A DNA stretch of 64,000 nucleotides from Gari tellinella (taxonomy: Eukaryota > Mollusca > Bivalvia > Cardiida > Psammobiidae), in NCBI GenBank assembly GCA_922989275.2, contig OV277858.1, positions 13,105,027 through 13,169,026 of the forward strand, in the 5' to 3' direction. How positions within the stretch are numbered: position 1 is the first letter of the stretch; every line of letters starts with the position of its first letter. Both the position numbers and the translations under genes were made by a program. Shown piece after piece: positions 32,297-44,654 of the stretch. Under the pieces are notes generated by a model. That model ran no database searches and was not told the origin of the DNA. It saw only the letters and a program-made list of their open reading frames with translations.

Positions 32297-33870
32297 ATGG
32301 GTCCGTTTTCTGAAGCATTCTAAGATATTTTTGCTCTCTAATTAAAACAATATTATCTTAAATTTCGGCACTTTACTAAAGCGTTTGATGATTTTACCTA
32401 TTTTTTAACTCGACACATTTAATGAAAATGATAATTATTCTTTTAGAAAATATTGTCTTAGTTTACCGCCATTTCAACTAAATAGTTGGGTATTCTCTCT
32501 TAGAAAGATGAAACATCTACGAAAATTCTCAACTGACCAAATAGACTATATAATTTTCTTAAAAAATCAGTAAAATCTCTAAACGCTTTAGACTTTTCTA
32601 AAATGGAAACACTAACTTTTGAAAAACAACACTTATTGAATCAGTATAGTTAGGATAGATAATTCATTGAGTACAAATCGGTATATACCTTTAGATACGT
32701 TTAGCTGTGGCTTTTGTGCCGACGTTTGTGTTTTGAGTGGTTTCGGAAATTTGGGTCAACTTCGCGAGTGGCTAACGTCATTACAAACGACTAAGGGTAC
32801 CGTTTAAGTCATTATTATTTATGGTCTTCATCGCAAAATCGTGAAAAATATTTATATTTATTTAAAATCTATATTTGAGTAATAAATGATCATTTTATGT
32901 ACAAGAACTGTCATGAGTGCATGATTAGTTCCACAATTATAACCAACTAACTAACGGAATTTCAAGAAAGTCGTCGTGGCTCAATAGAGAACGAGCTTAA
33001 CATGTCGTGAGTAGCAGGTTCGAACCACAAAGGCTTTATTTTAAAAAAATCTTCATTATTTTCATTGATTCGTTTTTTAACCCTTATCCTGCTTATCATG
33101 GACACAGTCTGCGCTAGACAAGTTAACTCCTCACTGCTGATCGCGGACACTGTCCGTTTCCTGGAGTATATTAACATTCCAACATGGTGTACAGCACTAC
33201 TGCAACCAATTATGAATGATGGATCGTGTATTCATTCATAAATAGTTCCCAAGTAATTATCACCTAGGTTAATCTTAAAATAACAGTAAGTTCCTGTATT
33301 TAAATGAAACAAGTGTGGTTCCCACAGAATCATGTCATATGAAAATATCAAACTGGAGATACACAGAATGAATGTTGAGGATGTTTATATCAATTACGTG
33401 GATTTACATGTTGAAAACATTTAAAAGGCATTCAGCCAGACCTATTAGATAGTTATCAACTTCATCTTTATTAACATTTTCATCATAATATTTTACTTAA
33501 TCAAGTAATAATGAATATACATAGAAATTGTATTTGTTTGCCATTAAACATGTATATAAATAACCATTTGTACCACTCCACATTTATACAAGCTGCTGAT
33601 TTTTACACCAATGTGTAGCTGTTTTATTTATCTACAACTTTCTCACAGATACTAATTAGCTAATATTAATGGTCAATGAGATATAGCGGTCAAAGTAGGG
33701 TCAGTGCCGTTATCATGTAAACAGATCACAGATGGTAAAGTTTAGCCGCAGTAGCTGAACTGATAAGCCCTTAGTTACGTAGTAGGATAAGGGTTAAGAT
33801 ACAAATAACTGCTCAATCCGTTTACTGCCAAATTTTTCGTAATAATTTACTTCTTCACCGTTTCGTCAGT
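32297..33870 (+). mobile_element. Diverged second copy of the fold-back element's left arm
   Basis: It starts 'atgggtccgttttctgaagc', like the fold-back TIR, and follows the left arm in order, including the tRNA-like segment (about 32,972-33,035, B box GGTTCGAACC) and 'gatacaaataactgct'. It is interrupted by the TTAA element at 33,081-33,793 and fades out at about 33,870 without a right arm. Confidence 0.8.
33081..33793. mobile_element. piggyBac-like MITE (713 bp) with TTAA target duplication
   Basis: The left end CCCTTATCCTGCTTATC and the reverse complement of the right end CCCTTATCCTACTACG share 10 perfect bases. TTAA lies directly outside both (33,077-33,080 and 33,794-33,797). The paralogous arm at 29,681-29,700 reads 'gtttctttaaatacaaataa', the same site without the element, so this is a true insertion. 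TTAA duplication and CCC ends are the mark of piggyBac. It has no transposase frame. Confidence 0.88.
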
Positions 33871-34300
33871 CAGGAAAATGGTAGGTATCATTTTCTGACT
33901 GTTTGGTGATTAAACAATTGCGAAAACGTATAGCAATTCGCTGATACAAAAGCTTTTTAATAAATGTATACGCATCATTTATTGTAATTTGAACGGCTTT
34001 AAAAATCCCAATTAAGTGAATGACTGAACATGCCTTTTAAATATATTTAATCATTAACTTCCACTAAAATGTTACGCCTTATCGGCTCATCAAAGTGAAT
34101 AAGTAAACTTAGTAACGTTTTGAACGACGTGACGTCATCCACAGTTAAAAGAAACGTCACTCTACTGTGACGAGGTCACTAACTGCAACATCCGACGTTA
34201 TCATGGGCAGTAGTTTTTTAAGATAGCATGATGACATGTATTGAAGCAATACTGACGACAGGCCATTCAAATATACGTTGTAATATCGGAAAATAACCTT
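33871..34300. other. No feature identified
   Basis: AT-rich sequence between the fold-back arm and the Penelope fragment, with nothing I can support. Confidence 0.35.
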
Positions 34301-34302
34301 TT

Positions 34303-34960
34303 GTTTTCATGAAAGCCTGGCATATTCAATCTTTTATATTTAATTTTGGTTTGATAGCTTTTTATAAATTCAATTTCTTTTGCTAATCTAGCCGAGATAC
34401 TTTCGATATTAATTTAAAAAAGGAAAAATATAAAATTCTAAGTCAGTATTGCTGCAGGTGTCCAAATGACCACTGAGAGAAATTTGTCTTGTTGAAAGGT
34501 CTCTGATCTGTTGTGCATGTATGGTTTTTTCTAGTTCTGAGTTTATCTCCTGTCTGGCCGATATAGTGTTCACTGCATCCAATGCACGTTATAACATACA
34601 AAACATTCTTAACGTCGCACGACATATTTGCGTTTACATAAATTATTGTGTCAATAAAGTTAAAGTGATTTTCTTGACTTTGTTAACATAAACTGCAGTT
34701 TGATGTTCCGCATTTTGTAGCCTTACATTGTCCTTTTATGCTGCGATTGTATTGGGGAAATATGGCGTCGGTTAGAAATGTTTTTAGGTTTGGTGGTTGG
34801 CGTTTGCTATTTATCAGTTTGGTATTTTTGAAACATTCATTCATCTTTGAGTCTATCTATATGAGGGATAGACTATACTTAATTATTTGGAAGAGTTCTT
34901 TATTTCTAGTATTAAATGTTGACAAGTTTGGTAATACTTGTTCGTTTGTGTTTTGGTGAT
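34303..34960 (-). pseudogene. Penelope-like element: C-terminal GIY-YIG endonuclease region
   Basis: On the - strand, KRQPPNLKTFLTDAIF (a pre-endonuclease block common to Penelope-like elements) is followed by a CGTSNCSLC cysteine cluster. Next comes CDVKNVLYVITCIGCSEHYI and then GQTGDKLRTR, which corresponds to the GIY-YIG signature (LYVI... HYIGQT). A shifted frame then has the terminal SLSGHLDTC and EFYIFPF. There are several frameshifts and an early stop, the RT domain is absent and the copy is 5'-truncated. It is dead. Confidence 0.82.
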
Positions 34961-35134
34961 TTATTAAGTAATTCATCTCTGGTTAAATGGTTTGCTTTTA
35001 ATATGTATTGTGATATGTCAGTTTTCGGATAGTTCCTCTCTAAGAGTACTTGATACAATTATTTTAGACGTATTGCTTTGGTTGTAGTGTCTGATACTAT
35101 TGTACAATTGCTGCGAGCAAGATTAAAATAGAAT

Positions 35135-35270
35135 ATTACCACAGTGTCTGATCCGTGGTCTTTTATCAGTTCGAGCTGGTTGTGTAATCTAGCTCGCGGG
35201 ATCTGGATTGAATACCTAACGAGAACTGTAACAAGACACTGGATCACGCACTGTGGTGATATTCCTTTTA
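35135..35270. repeat. Imperfect palindrome with ACCACAGTG ends
   Basis: 'attaccacagtgtctgatcc' at the left is inverted as 'ggatcacgcactgtggtgat' at the right, with 'cgagctggttg' in the middle. This is a MITE-sized fold-back of about 130 bp. No target duplication is clear. Confidence 0.55.
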
Positions 35271-35279
35271 TAATATACC

Positions 35280-37110
35280 TAAACTTATTCGGACTAGATC
35301 TAGATCTATATGTTGGTTACTTGAATAATCAATTACACATACATGTAGGCCCCTATATGTTAAAAAAATATGTGTTCGTATGCAATCTTTAACTATTTAT
35401 GGAAGTCATGTGACCACCCAAAATATACGTTATTATATATTTGATGACGTACTACTTTGTTCTCGATATAATCCGTTATGTATGAATTAGCATTTTGCAA
35501 CTAACGGTCATTTAAACGTTTAAGAGTATGAGTTGGACTGTTTTAATACTTTGGGGGAAAATATTAGTAACAATTGGTGTGGTTGGTTGTTCACGCTTAA
35601 AACGGAAATGATTTGTTTACAGTTGAGCATCGCTTAGTTTCAACTTTTTTAAAAATAGCATCGGAACTTGGAATTCCGAAACGTTACGCGCAACGATTCT
35701 TTATACGAGTGTTTACGAACTATGGAACATTGGTTGTAATTTCCTATTGAAAATATATTTGTGTTACGATTAGCATATTATATCATGTTCAGTTATGGAA
35801 AGGTTAACTCTGAAAAAAATGTAACTTAAAACGAAATATTGAGCTATCATATCTTAACCGTTTTGAATATATCTAGATACATTTACTATGGGATCATAAT
35901 AACTTTACTTTCCGGGAATAACCAGTTTCCAAGCTCAATCTTAAAATAATACAACCTATTGTACGTCCGTACGCTAAATAAAATGTGTAAAGTACTCTTG
36001 TTAAGACAATAAATGGACGGTATTAACTCATGTGACTCGGAACAGGAGCGTTGTATTCGAATGCGGATCATAGTGCGTTATAATGAAAATATGCCATACT
36101 TTATTCTTAATATATTTCAAAAAGTCATTCATATATATATTTAAGATGTCGAAAACATAAGTATGCATATTTTCATGCAATTTGGATCATCTGCAGATGC
36201 ATACATTGCAAATGCTAAGCAAGTGAATGCACATTTGTACTAGCAGAATGAGAAATTGCTGTCAATGTCGAACATGTCCAAGTATACATATGCAGATACG
36301 CTCATTCCCTTCAGAATCACTGCACCAATGCATTATTAAGTGTCGGAGACATTCCGTAAGACCACTCTTGTCATGCACAAATTACACTTTCATAGGAACT
36401 CCAATGCGGTTTTGTTTCTTACGTTATTATCTACATGGAGGCCATCATTTTTTCCCGGAACCAATGCGTTGGATTTGACGTCACCCGAGTGTTACCGCGC
36501 AACCCATTCGTTTTGCCTACCCAGTATGACTGACGTGTTGAAAGAAGTAACTCTTTGTACAAGTGACACTGAAAGTTAATGCCCAGCAAAACTTCTCAGT
36601 ATAGGTAATACAGTCTAATTGACCGTTAGACCAATAGACATTGGACAGTGAATGATATCACTGAAAAGTCCTTTGGTACAAAAGTCTGTGTGTACCTGTC
36701 CCTGCCATCGTTGCTAGACAAATACAGTCATGTGTGAATAAACGGATATAAATGGTAAATAATATAGAGACAAACGGCAATCTAGTATTGCGCTAAAAAA
36801 TCATAAAGTACTATCCACATCTGCGTAAAAGAGATGTTCAGATCAATCATGGAACTTTGTCAGGATCCAAACCGTCCTATTTGACATTTTTCGCTGCAGC
36901 TGAACGCGATTCTCGGACAGCATATTGCGATCCATATCTGGGTGGCATCTCAAAACGTATAATAAGGTATTATTTCATCCTTGTATATCAAGAACGGATC
37001 ATGCGCCAATTAAAAATAGATTATTTTGATGTTTGCCCTGAATACCACTGTTAGTATACTAGGGGAAAAGTAAAATAACATTGACAAACAGGTTTAATAC
37101 TGATAAGACG
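35280..37110. other. No gene identified
   Basis: The sequence is mostly non-repetitive within this window. A 'caggatccaaaccg' piece at 36,862 resembles the flanks of the GATCAGACGCC palindromes. Overlapping small frames at 36,227-36,579 have no protein features that I recognise. Confidence 0.4.
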
Positions 37111-37114
37111 TCGC

Positions 37115-37345
37115 AGGGTGTTCGGATAGCGCAGTAGAAGCGCACCCGTCTTGAGTTCGATCCCGCGTCGAGGCAGTATGTGGGAGGGTTCATTGGTAGC
37201 CAGTCTAAACACGTGGGTTTTATCCGGGCACTCCGGTTTCCTCCAACAGAATTGACTGAATATGCCATTGAGAGTTATTTGTATCAGTTAATGTAGCTTG
37301 TTTCGTAATCTATGTAAAAGAAATAAAGCCTAAACTTTAAACACT
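37115..37345 (+). mobile_element. tRNA-derived SINE of a second type
   Basis: The head is GTTCGGATAGCGCAGTAGAA (A box) with B box AGTTCGATCCC at 37,154-37,164. The body has 'gtgggttttatccgggcact' and 'ccggtttcctccaaca', a phrase I know from many invertebrate SINEs. It ends A-rich ('aagaaataaagcc'). It is unrelated in the body to the SINEs at 7.8 and 15.0 kb. Confidence 0.8.
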
Positions 37346-37375
37346 GTTTGACACCTGGTTTGAACAGAATGATGG

Positions 37376-37432
37376 CTATGATTGGTTGTACGGCACTGCA
37401 TCACACACAAAGTCATATAGCGCCGATTAAAA
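37376..37432 (+). repeat. SINE-tail-like piece
   Basis: 'ggttgtacggcactgcatca' and 'gtcatatagcgccg' match 27,777-27,825. It is too short for a family call. Confidence 0.45.
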
Positions 37433-37917
37433 TGTGGAAACTACTATTTTAAAAAAGAGTAACATTCGACATTCTTTCTCAGGTTAAATAAATAACCCAC
37501 CATTCTAAGAGTTTACGAAAACGTGACAAAAAGAAATTTTCCCTGCTTTATAGATTGTATCATAGAGCCACGACAACAACATCATGAGAGATATCGCCAT
37601 TAGCACGACCTTTATTCAACATTATTATAAGTGACCTGGGAGATATTAAGATTACTTATAGATCAGTTTGATTTATGTCTGATATAGTTCCACAGTGCAT
37701 TTCAGATTTCCCGCCAAAACTAAATGTATTAGCATACAAGTAATATCCAAATAAGTATCCGAGTATGACTGCTTACAGCTCTACATAGCTGACTAGAAAG
37801 CAAAAGAGAGATTTTGCCACAGTGCAGGAAAATTTAAAAGGCTTTTTTAAATCATTTCGAGTGACTGTCGAACATGTCATTGCCAATTTTGAGTCTTACA
37901 AACCAGTGAACTACATA

Positions 37918-37989
37918 CGAGGGCTGTCCCAAAACATCGTATACTTTCCTTATAAAAGTGTTCGTTAAAACAGCAGAGACAAACGGTCG

Positions 37990-38026
<37 letters not shown>

Positions 38027-38102
38027 AATAACGCGTCGCGCATTGTTTGAAGAAATAAATTGTGTTTTTTTAAAGCCTATAATACATCATCTATTTTTTT
38101 AA

Positions 38103-38136
<34 letters not shown>

Positions 38137-39484
38137 TATGTAAACCTGTGTGAAGTTTTAACGTGTTATCTTTAAAACTGACCAGCACAGAGTATTTTGA
38201 AACACCCTACCCGTCAAACCCCGGCGCACATTAGTTAACGTTATGACGTCATCGACGTAAACGTCACTCCTTTTCAAAATACTTGTAGTGGTGATCGATG
38301 TATTTTCGCCGACGCACAACCTCTTAAACAAGCTGGTATCTACATGTAGCTCGCGCAACACTATCAATGTTTCTTGTTTGAGCTGTCTTCAACGTTTTCA
38401 ATTTTTGTCTGCATCAAAGAGGTTTTAGGTATGAAAATACTGCAAAATCTAATGGGCTAGGTCAATTGAATGTGGCGCATGTTAAAGCTTTTGAAAACCC
38501 AACACGGCAAGTTCCCAATGTGCATGCTGGGAAATGTGGCACGAAGCGATAACTTGGTGAAATATGTTGCTTTTTAAGTTGTCAATGAACATCGGTCACT
38601 TCTCTCGTATCGTATGCAAGAGATCTGTGTGATTGGTGTTTGCTGAAAAAGTCCTGATCTCTCTTATATCGACTGAAACAGAGGGTTGATACCTGGACAC
38701 TTCTTTCTTTTTCTTCTGCACTTAGCAAGCGTGGCACTAACATAGCACCGACTCTCGACATGTTTAGTTTCTCATGGAAATGTCGATGTACAGACAATAA
38801 TTATGCTGACCCCGAGGAGTTCAGCATTATATCTCCCCGCAAGACGCCGATCACCATTGATGACACTCCTCACGTTTTCTACAGTGAAACTGTAAATTTC
38901 CTTCGACCGTCCCATCTTTACATTATTTTCTCAACCAATCCTTCTGAAAATCGCGTATGCTATTTGAACATCAGCAAGCGAGATGCTGTTGATTGTAGCT
39001 GTTTATACGTCTGTTTTGGGATCAAATGCAACTCAAAGTAGTATTCTTTGACATTCTGCTGCGCCGCCTTTTCCTCTGACGTCGTCATTTCTTGCGTCTT
39101 CAGAACACGGTATCATTCTCCATAACTAGATATATTTTTTTTTAATGACGCTAAGTTAATGAATTTTTCCAAGATGACGTAATATATAAAACAACGTCAA
39201 CATTCATGACGCAATTTCGCGCAAATTCCGATTCGAAATTGCTTTGTAGGAGGTTGTAAAATGTACATCTTTAATTCTACGTTTAAAATGTTGGCGTGCG
39301 CCACATAATCTAAACAACAGTAAATATTTACAAATAAAATAGGGTCATGTGTGTTCAGGAACCTTATAATTTTTTATTCAAATGTGAAAATGTTTGAAAT
39401 AGCATTGGTAAAAAAAATCATAGAAATATCAGGTCGGGTTCTTCAAAAAAAATATTAGTCCACGGTGTTTTGGTACAGCCCTCG
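37918..39484 (-). mobile_element. mariner-type DNA transposon, inactivated
   Basis: Inverted ends CGAGGGCTGTCCCAAAACAT and (reverse complement of the right end) CGAGGGCTGTACCAAAACAC are flanked by TA on both sides (37,916-37,917 and 39,485-39,486), the mariner target. Transposase remnants run on the - strand. Two (AT)n tracts (37,996-38,022 and 38,106-38,133) have grown near the left end. Element length is 1,567 bp. Confidence 0.88.
38200..39090 (-). pseudogene. mariner transposase remnant
   Basis: In order on the - strand: a degenerate N-terminal part (about 39,080-38,870, with KQTYKQLQS and a TRFSEG block like the family's WHKRFK region); ENVRSVINGDRRL and AELLGVS, the second helix-turn-helix; then, after a frameshift, LNMSRVGAMLVPRLL followed by ERSVQV. 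The region that should hold the three catalytic acidic residues is deleted. A C-terminal piece (RRRKYIDHHYKYFEKE) ends at a stop near 38,257. No activity is possible. Confidence 0.75.
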
Positions 39485-40185
39485 TACATGCGTTTTAGGA
39501 AGAACTGTGACAATATGTGCCGGTCTAATAGATCTGCAAGCTTAAATAAACTAGATTAAATTATTAACATACTTCTTAGCTTTTGTATTTGAACTCATTA
39601 ATCGTTTCAGTTACCGATTAAGTAACCCGTATATCTTGGAACCTGACCTGCATGGGTACCCTTTCACCACAAGTCATGCGCATGTGATAATCGAGATGCC
39701 TTTAAAAGTTTGGTTTACCTTCTGCTTATTATGCAATTGTCGTCTGCAAAACGTTGCCATATGTAACAACTCTCAATGTTCTGCATTTTTGTATAGACAT
39801 TGTCAGCAGAATGTCAGACAGTTTAGTTTGACACAATATGAGCCGCCGCGTCATGCGGGGTTTTGTTTGGATCCAGACTGTTTGCAACAGTTATAACTAA
39901 GACACCCTGCAACAGACAGTAGATTAACCTATAGTCCCATATAAACTCGTTTTTTACGAACCTAATTTATTCCTGAATTGCAGAAAATAATTCAAGCTGT
40001 TATTAGGAAATAAGCAGACGACAGAAAAATAGACGATACATAGAACCGAAACAGAATGAGGCCCGACTATTTGAGACACCCAGTCCAAACTAGTCGCGTG
40101 CCGTTACATGCTATTCTCAATCAAAGGCAGCGAAAAAAGTATATTTCTACGATAAACCAAACAACAAGCAGATGGCAATTTCAAT
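39485..40185. other. No gene; worn palindrome-family piece at 39,836-39,890
   Basis: 'gccgccgcgtcatgcgg' with 'ttggatccagactgtttgca' is a decayed member of the GATCAGACGCC family. The rest holds nothing I can support. Confidence 0.45.
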
Positions 40186-40189
40186 AAGG

Positions 40190-40430
40190 TGATGAGTTTG
40201 GTATATTTATTCTGGAAATTGAATTTATTGACCATCGAAACGGACGTCCAAGCAATTCCTTGCATTTGAAAAATTGCCCGGAGGGAAACCGAATCATTTC
40301 GTTATGGCAAAAATACAGTTAAACACGTTAAATTCTGATGTTTGTTTGCATTCCAGTATACATGTTCACCTGAATTCTACCTTCTCAACTGTTGGCAGCC
40401 TTGGGGATATCACTACCTTTAGGGTCAGTG
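40190..40430 (+). repeat. R1 family fragment (copy 4)
   Basis: 'accgaatcatttcgttatgg' and 'caaaaatacagttaaacacg' follow the R1 copy at 59,565-59,600 ('accgaatcattttaccatgg'). It covers only the left third of R1 and is more diverged than the other copies. Confidence 0.65.
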
Positions 40431-41415
40431 TGATTCAGACTGAATTTTGCATAGTTCCAGCTTGCTTGGATCAGATGAGAACGCTTTTAGCAACACGTTT
40501 GGCCTATGTACACTTGTCTCTGATGCCTCTCTTGTGTGCCTTGTAGCATCTCCTCTTTCTTTGTATTACTTTGTTTACTTCTTCATTCAACACCAAATAT
40601 ATACCTCACATGGACATCCTTAGTTGACCATAACCACTGTAAGGTCTATTCAGAAGCTTACGTCAACATTCCTCTACACCATATGCCTGATAAACCACTG
40701 TGATTTCAAGAAAGACATCTAAACATTTTTACCGCACGTCCTGGTCCTTCAGCTTCCAGGGCTGAAACTTGCGGTGTTCATAAGGTTGTATCGTCACAAG
40801 GAAATCACCTACCAAATGCCTGTGTTGTGTTGCATATTCCTCTCCTAGGATAGTATCTGTTGAAAAAAGCATTGAAAACTTACCATAAGAGCAAAAGCTA
40901 ATGGTTGTTGAAACTGTGGAGGCATTCAGTGTACAAAGGTTTCACGTCTCACTGAATCCGAAATAACTTGAAAGTCCTTAAGATCTGTACATGTAGCATA
41001 TGATGAAATGATCACATGTCAATAGAATAAGCAGTCTGGAAACGTACATTCTTTATTTAGACAGTTTAAGTTTTTTAACTTGAATTCCCTTAAACTTGTG
41101 AAAATATTCAGTTGGCGAACATCATGTTTAAGATATCGAATCAGAATGTGTGAGTCATATAAGCTATCTTGAGCAAATGTCATGACAAAAAGAGAGTTCT
41201 CATTTCTTTGCAGACACTTCAGACTCTTTAGACTCACTTTAGACTCTGACCAGTAGTTAATTTGATATTACATAAGTGTACTTACAGTGTACAAGGATGT
41301 TAACAACGTATTGAAAATGTCAGAAGAGTTTGGAGCCAGATACGAAAACAGGTAACGTCTTTTGAGTCGTACATGGTTCTATGTCCATTTTGTGAACCAA
41401 TAAAGTTATATATAC
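40431..41415. other. No feature identified
   Basis: Non-repetitive within the window. I see no coding, RNA or mobile-element signal. Confidence 0.35.
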
Positions 41416-41419
41416 CGCT

Positions 41420-42585
41420 GGAAATCTACTTTTAAAAGATATCTCCTGTTGCAAACTATATTTTTATCCGAGCTTTCTTTTTGAAGTTATTGCCAGTATA
41501 ACAATGTTCTATCTCCATGTTTATGTTTTCTTGAGTCTTACAATGATATATGACCAATTTATCAAGTAATTGTGTTCTAATTGGATCACGTGACAGACAT
41601 GTTAAATGCGCTCTTCATGGTTATTGGCGTACAATGTAATAAGCGAAATACCCATGTTTCTTTAGTTCAATGTGAAATTGTTAATTTAACGCAGATAGCT
41701 GCTTTACACATTATGAAAGTAAAACTGACTACCCTTTTAAAGAAGCCCCACCAAGCCAAGTTCGACGAGACAGACTTTCTAAACCGAGGTCCAATATTTC
41801 TGTATTTTACACAAGCCATATCTTTGAAGAACCAAATAGTTCTGATGATAACAGTATAGGAAATCTCACCCATGTTCTCTTTATGAGCTCTCCTCTTCCT
41901 GGGGAGTCACATCAGCCCATTTATATGCAATATATGGATGTTGACAACAACAAACCAAATCAAATGTTTAAGAAGCATTATGATTTTCTTTCATCGCTTG
42001 TCAGCGACCTGAGGTTCTTGGCAGACAAAACAAAAATAACCTCTAAGATAAATATATTGACAGCAATTGACTTCTACTGTTTTCTATATAAAACATTTAT
42101 CTAACACTGATTCTCTTACAAGCTGGTTACGTTCTCAAATGTAAGCTCTTATGTTTTTTAGGTTTACTGAACAGTACCTTTTAATTAACCATAGTAACGA
42201 TTCAATTATAACAAGTTAAAGTAATAAAAACTACTAAAGAAGATTTGTGGTAATTTTAGAATTGATATAGAACATTGTACAAAGTTAATTGATTATGCAA
42301 ATGTCTATTGTATTATTGATAATGTTCTATGTCCACAAAATGGACATAAAACATTGTAACAATGAGTGAAATAGAAGGTAGAGTTTGAGAAATGATCTAT
42401 CTCGAACCAAAAGTAAATCATATCTCAAACATTTGCTTACAATCCTCATCAGACTTTAACCAACACCCTTTTGCATTCATAATTCATCAGGTAAAGTCAA
42501 AATGCTGTTTAATGGGTCACAAAGTTGATTTTTTCAAAACAACCCTCATGTGAGATGGAACATTATAAGACTTACACGATGACAA
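41420..42585 (+). repeat. Unrecognised large repeat, left copy (empty of Tc1)
   Basis: The whole stretch aligns with the reverse complement of 52,625-55,840 once the insertions there are removed. It includes two partial coding-like frames (41,581-41,859 and 41,883-42,104) separated by a frameshift, with earlier stops. 'gttctatatcaattc' near 42,262-42,276 (seen inverted) is the empty Tc1 site. Confidence 0.85.
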
Positions 42586-42589
42586 TACA

Positions 42590-43280
42590 TCAAAAAGAGC
42601 TTTAACAATTGAATAACTAATGATATGACCAATATTTATATTCTTGGTCTATACCGTTTTGCACTACATGTATTGTGAATCCCTTTATAAGATGGTGCAA
42701 GTCGTTCTTTTAACAACCGAATGAGTGTTTGCATGTATGGTTATGTTTGAGGTTACTTATCATTGTTTGTAGATACACCTTTATTCTTATTGAAACTATG
42801 GTTATTTTGAGAAAATATATAATAACGATTATTGGTTTTTAACAATCATTTCGTATTAAATATCTTAACAGATCAGTTGTGAAAAACTGTTGTTTTATTA
42901 TTTAATGCACGTTAGACAATTCTATATTATTGATTGTATCGAAAAGAAGGGGGAAAATCCTCACGAAGGGTGGTTTAGAAGTATTGAAAAAAATACTTTG
43001 GCTTCCTAGATTTTATTAGACTTTTTTGTATTATATCACAACACATAGAGCTTGAAAAAAAACCACTTATTTTATTTCTGTTGCAATTCGTTTGAGGTAA
43101 GGCTCCTTATGCTTACAGATTGACTGGTCTATAAAGTAGTTCATATTTAAAGAGTTTGAATCTGTTTGGCTTATTTTCAACATTTTTTATATTTTCATTC
43201 TTAGGGTTAATTAGACACACATCTGAAGTTCTTTGTCACCAATTAAAATACATATTGTATATTTAGAAATTCCGATTTTG
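42590..43280. other. No feature identified
   Basis: AT-rich stretch between the left copy of the large repeat and the frame at 43,280, with no supported signal. Confidence 0.35.
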
Positions 43281-43642
43281 TACTTTTTACGAGCCTGGAG
43301 GACGTGCATGGTTTTTAAGATCTCGACCAGATAAACGTAAGCCCAAACCTTGGCTACTACATAATTTCTACATACTGTCGTCATCCAAGAACATTGCTGG
43401 TTATTCAGAGAATGTTCTTTCAAGGACAATGCAGCAGCAAGCTAAGGATGCTTGGGAAAAAAGGAGAGAACTCTTAGTGTCCTAGAATCGGTTTTAGGTG
43501 ATAAACATGAACAGTCAAGTGAAACACCTAGAAAGCCACCGTCTGCATCAGAACCTATTGAGAATCGCATCCTACCAAAAGTTAAAGAGTGTATCAGAAA
43601 ATTAAAGATGTTCGACGATAAAGGCAAACATCAGGAGCTTTG
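43280..43642 (+). pseudogene. Unidentified broken reading frame
   Basis: One frame is open from about 43,280 to a TAG at about 43,485 and includes FYEPGGRAWFLRSRPDKRKP and MQQQAKDAWEKRRELL. A shift of one base there enters a second frame with SETPRKPPSASEPIENRILP and VKECIRKLKMFDDKGKHQEL, ending at TGA (43,640). Charged, low-redundancy protein-like sequence on both sides of one shift suggests an old coding region. I do not recognise a family. It may be part of a transposon. Confidence 0.3.
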
Positions 43643-43739
43643 ATGAAATAAGGACGAACCTTCAATCAATGTAATTTGATGACCTCACCGACCTTCATAC
43701 ACGAATTGCATCAATGCAGAGAAATGAACATCCAGTTGA

Positions 43740-44650
43740 CACTTTTTTAAGTATCATCTTGTACACAAAACATGTCGGCACAATTTGAAGACATCTGCAT
43801 CTTGGTTATCATTTCTAGTGCAGGTGATGCACATTTATACATGTCACTCACGCCTAAATACACATCTTGCCAACAAGTAGTCCTCTCAAAGTCGAAGGAT
43901 GACTTAAATACATAGTCTCATGTATGTACCATAATATGTTGAAGCTGAACACTGACAAACTAGAGGTTATACTGTTTCAAACAAAAATCGGTCAACAAAC
44001 CTGAAGACTTTCACGTTCAAGTGGGAAACTCTAAAATCAAAATAATATTGTGTGTTAATGATATTGGTGCTAGATTTGATTCCCAATGTATATGACACAG
44101 CACATTAGTAGTGTGTACAGGGCTAGCTAGGCACATTTGCGGCAAATGTGTCATATTAGTATCTTTCTCCTGAGGTGTCGTAGACCTTGGTCCATTTGTT
44201 CAATCGAAATTTGACTACTGCAGCTCACTGCTGCTAAATGGAATTCCGCAAATCTGATAAGAAAACTACGGCGTGTGCAAAATACAACAGCCCGCATTAT
44301 TACCAGGACTCCTCGGTGCAATCACATCACCCCAATCTTGCAGGAGCTTCACTGGCCTCCAGTTCAACTCAAAATTGAATTCAACATTCTAACACTCACA
44401 TAAAAGTCATGTGCAATGCTTCTTAAAGGTAAATTGTCATTATGCTTGACGTTGTATTACCATCGAAGAGAGTTGCAGTCAGCGAGTAATCAGTACCGCT
44501 GATTGAACCGAGAAGTCGTGTGGTGAAGTTTGGAGATAGAGGTTTCATGCATGCAGCCCCAAAGCTCTTGAGCACTCTACTATCATACGTCATAGATGCG
44601 GGCTCAGTTGCAGCCTTAGATAAAACGTCTGAAAACACACGTGTTTAATA
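43740..44650 (+). pseudogene. Non-LTR retrotransposon (CR1/Jockey-like) RT C-terminal remnant
   Basis: In order: AGDAHLYMSL at about 43,821 (the place of the catalytic YADD, with Gly for the first Asp); LNTDKLEVILF, the K-x-E block after it; DIGARFDSQ, the 'LGV.FD' block; FDYCSSLLLNGIP; VQNTTARIITRTPRCNHITP and ILQELHWPPVQLKIEFNIL; and finally FGDRGFMHAAPKLL near 44,540. Three or more frameshifts and stops separate them. The catalytic residue is lost as well, so it is inactive. The endonuclease and N-terminal RT are missing. Confidence 0.82.
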
Positions 44651-44654
44651 TTTG

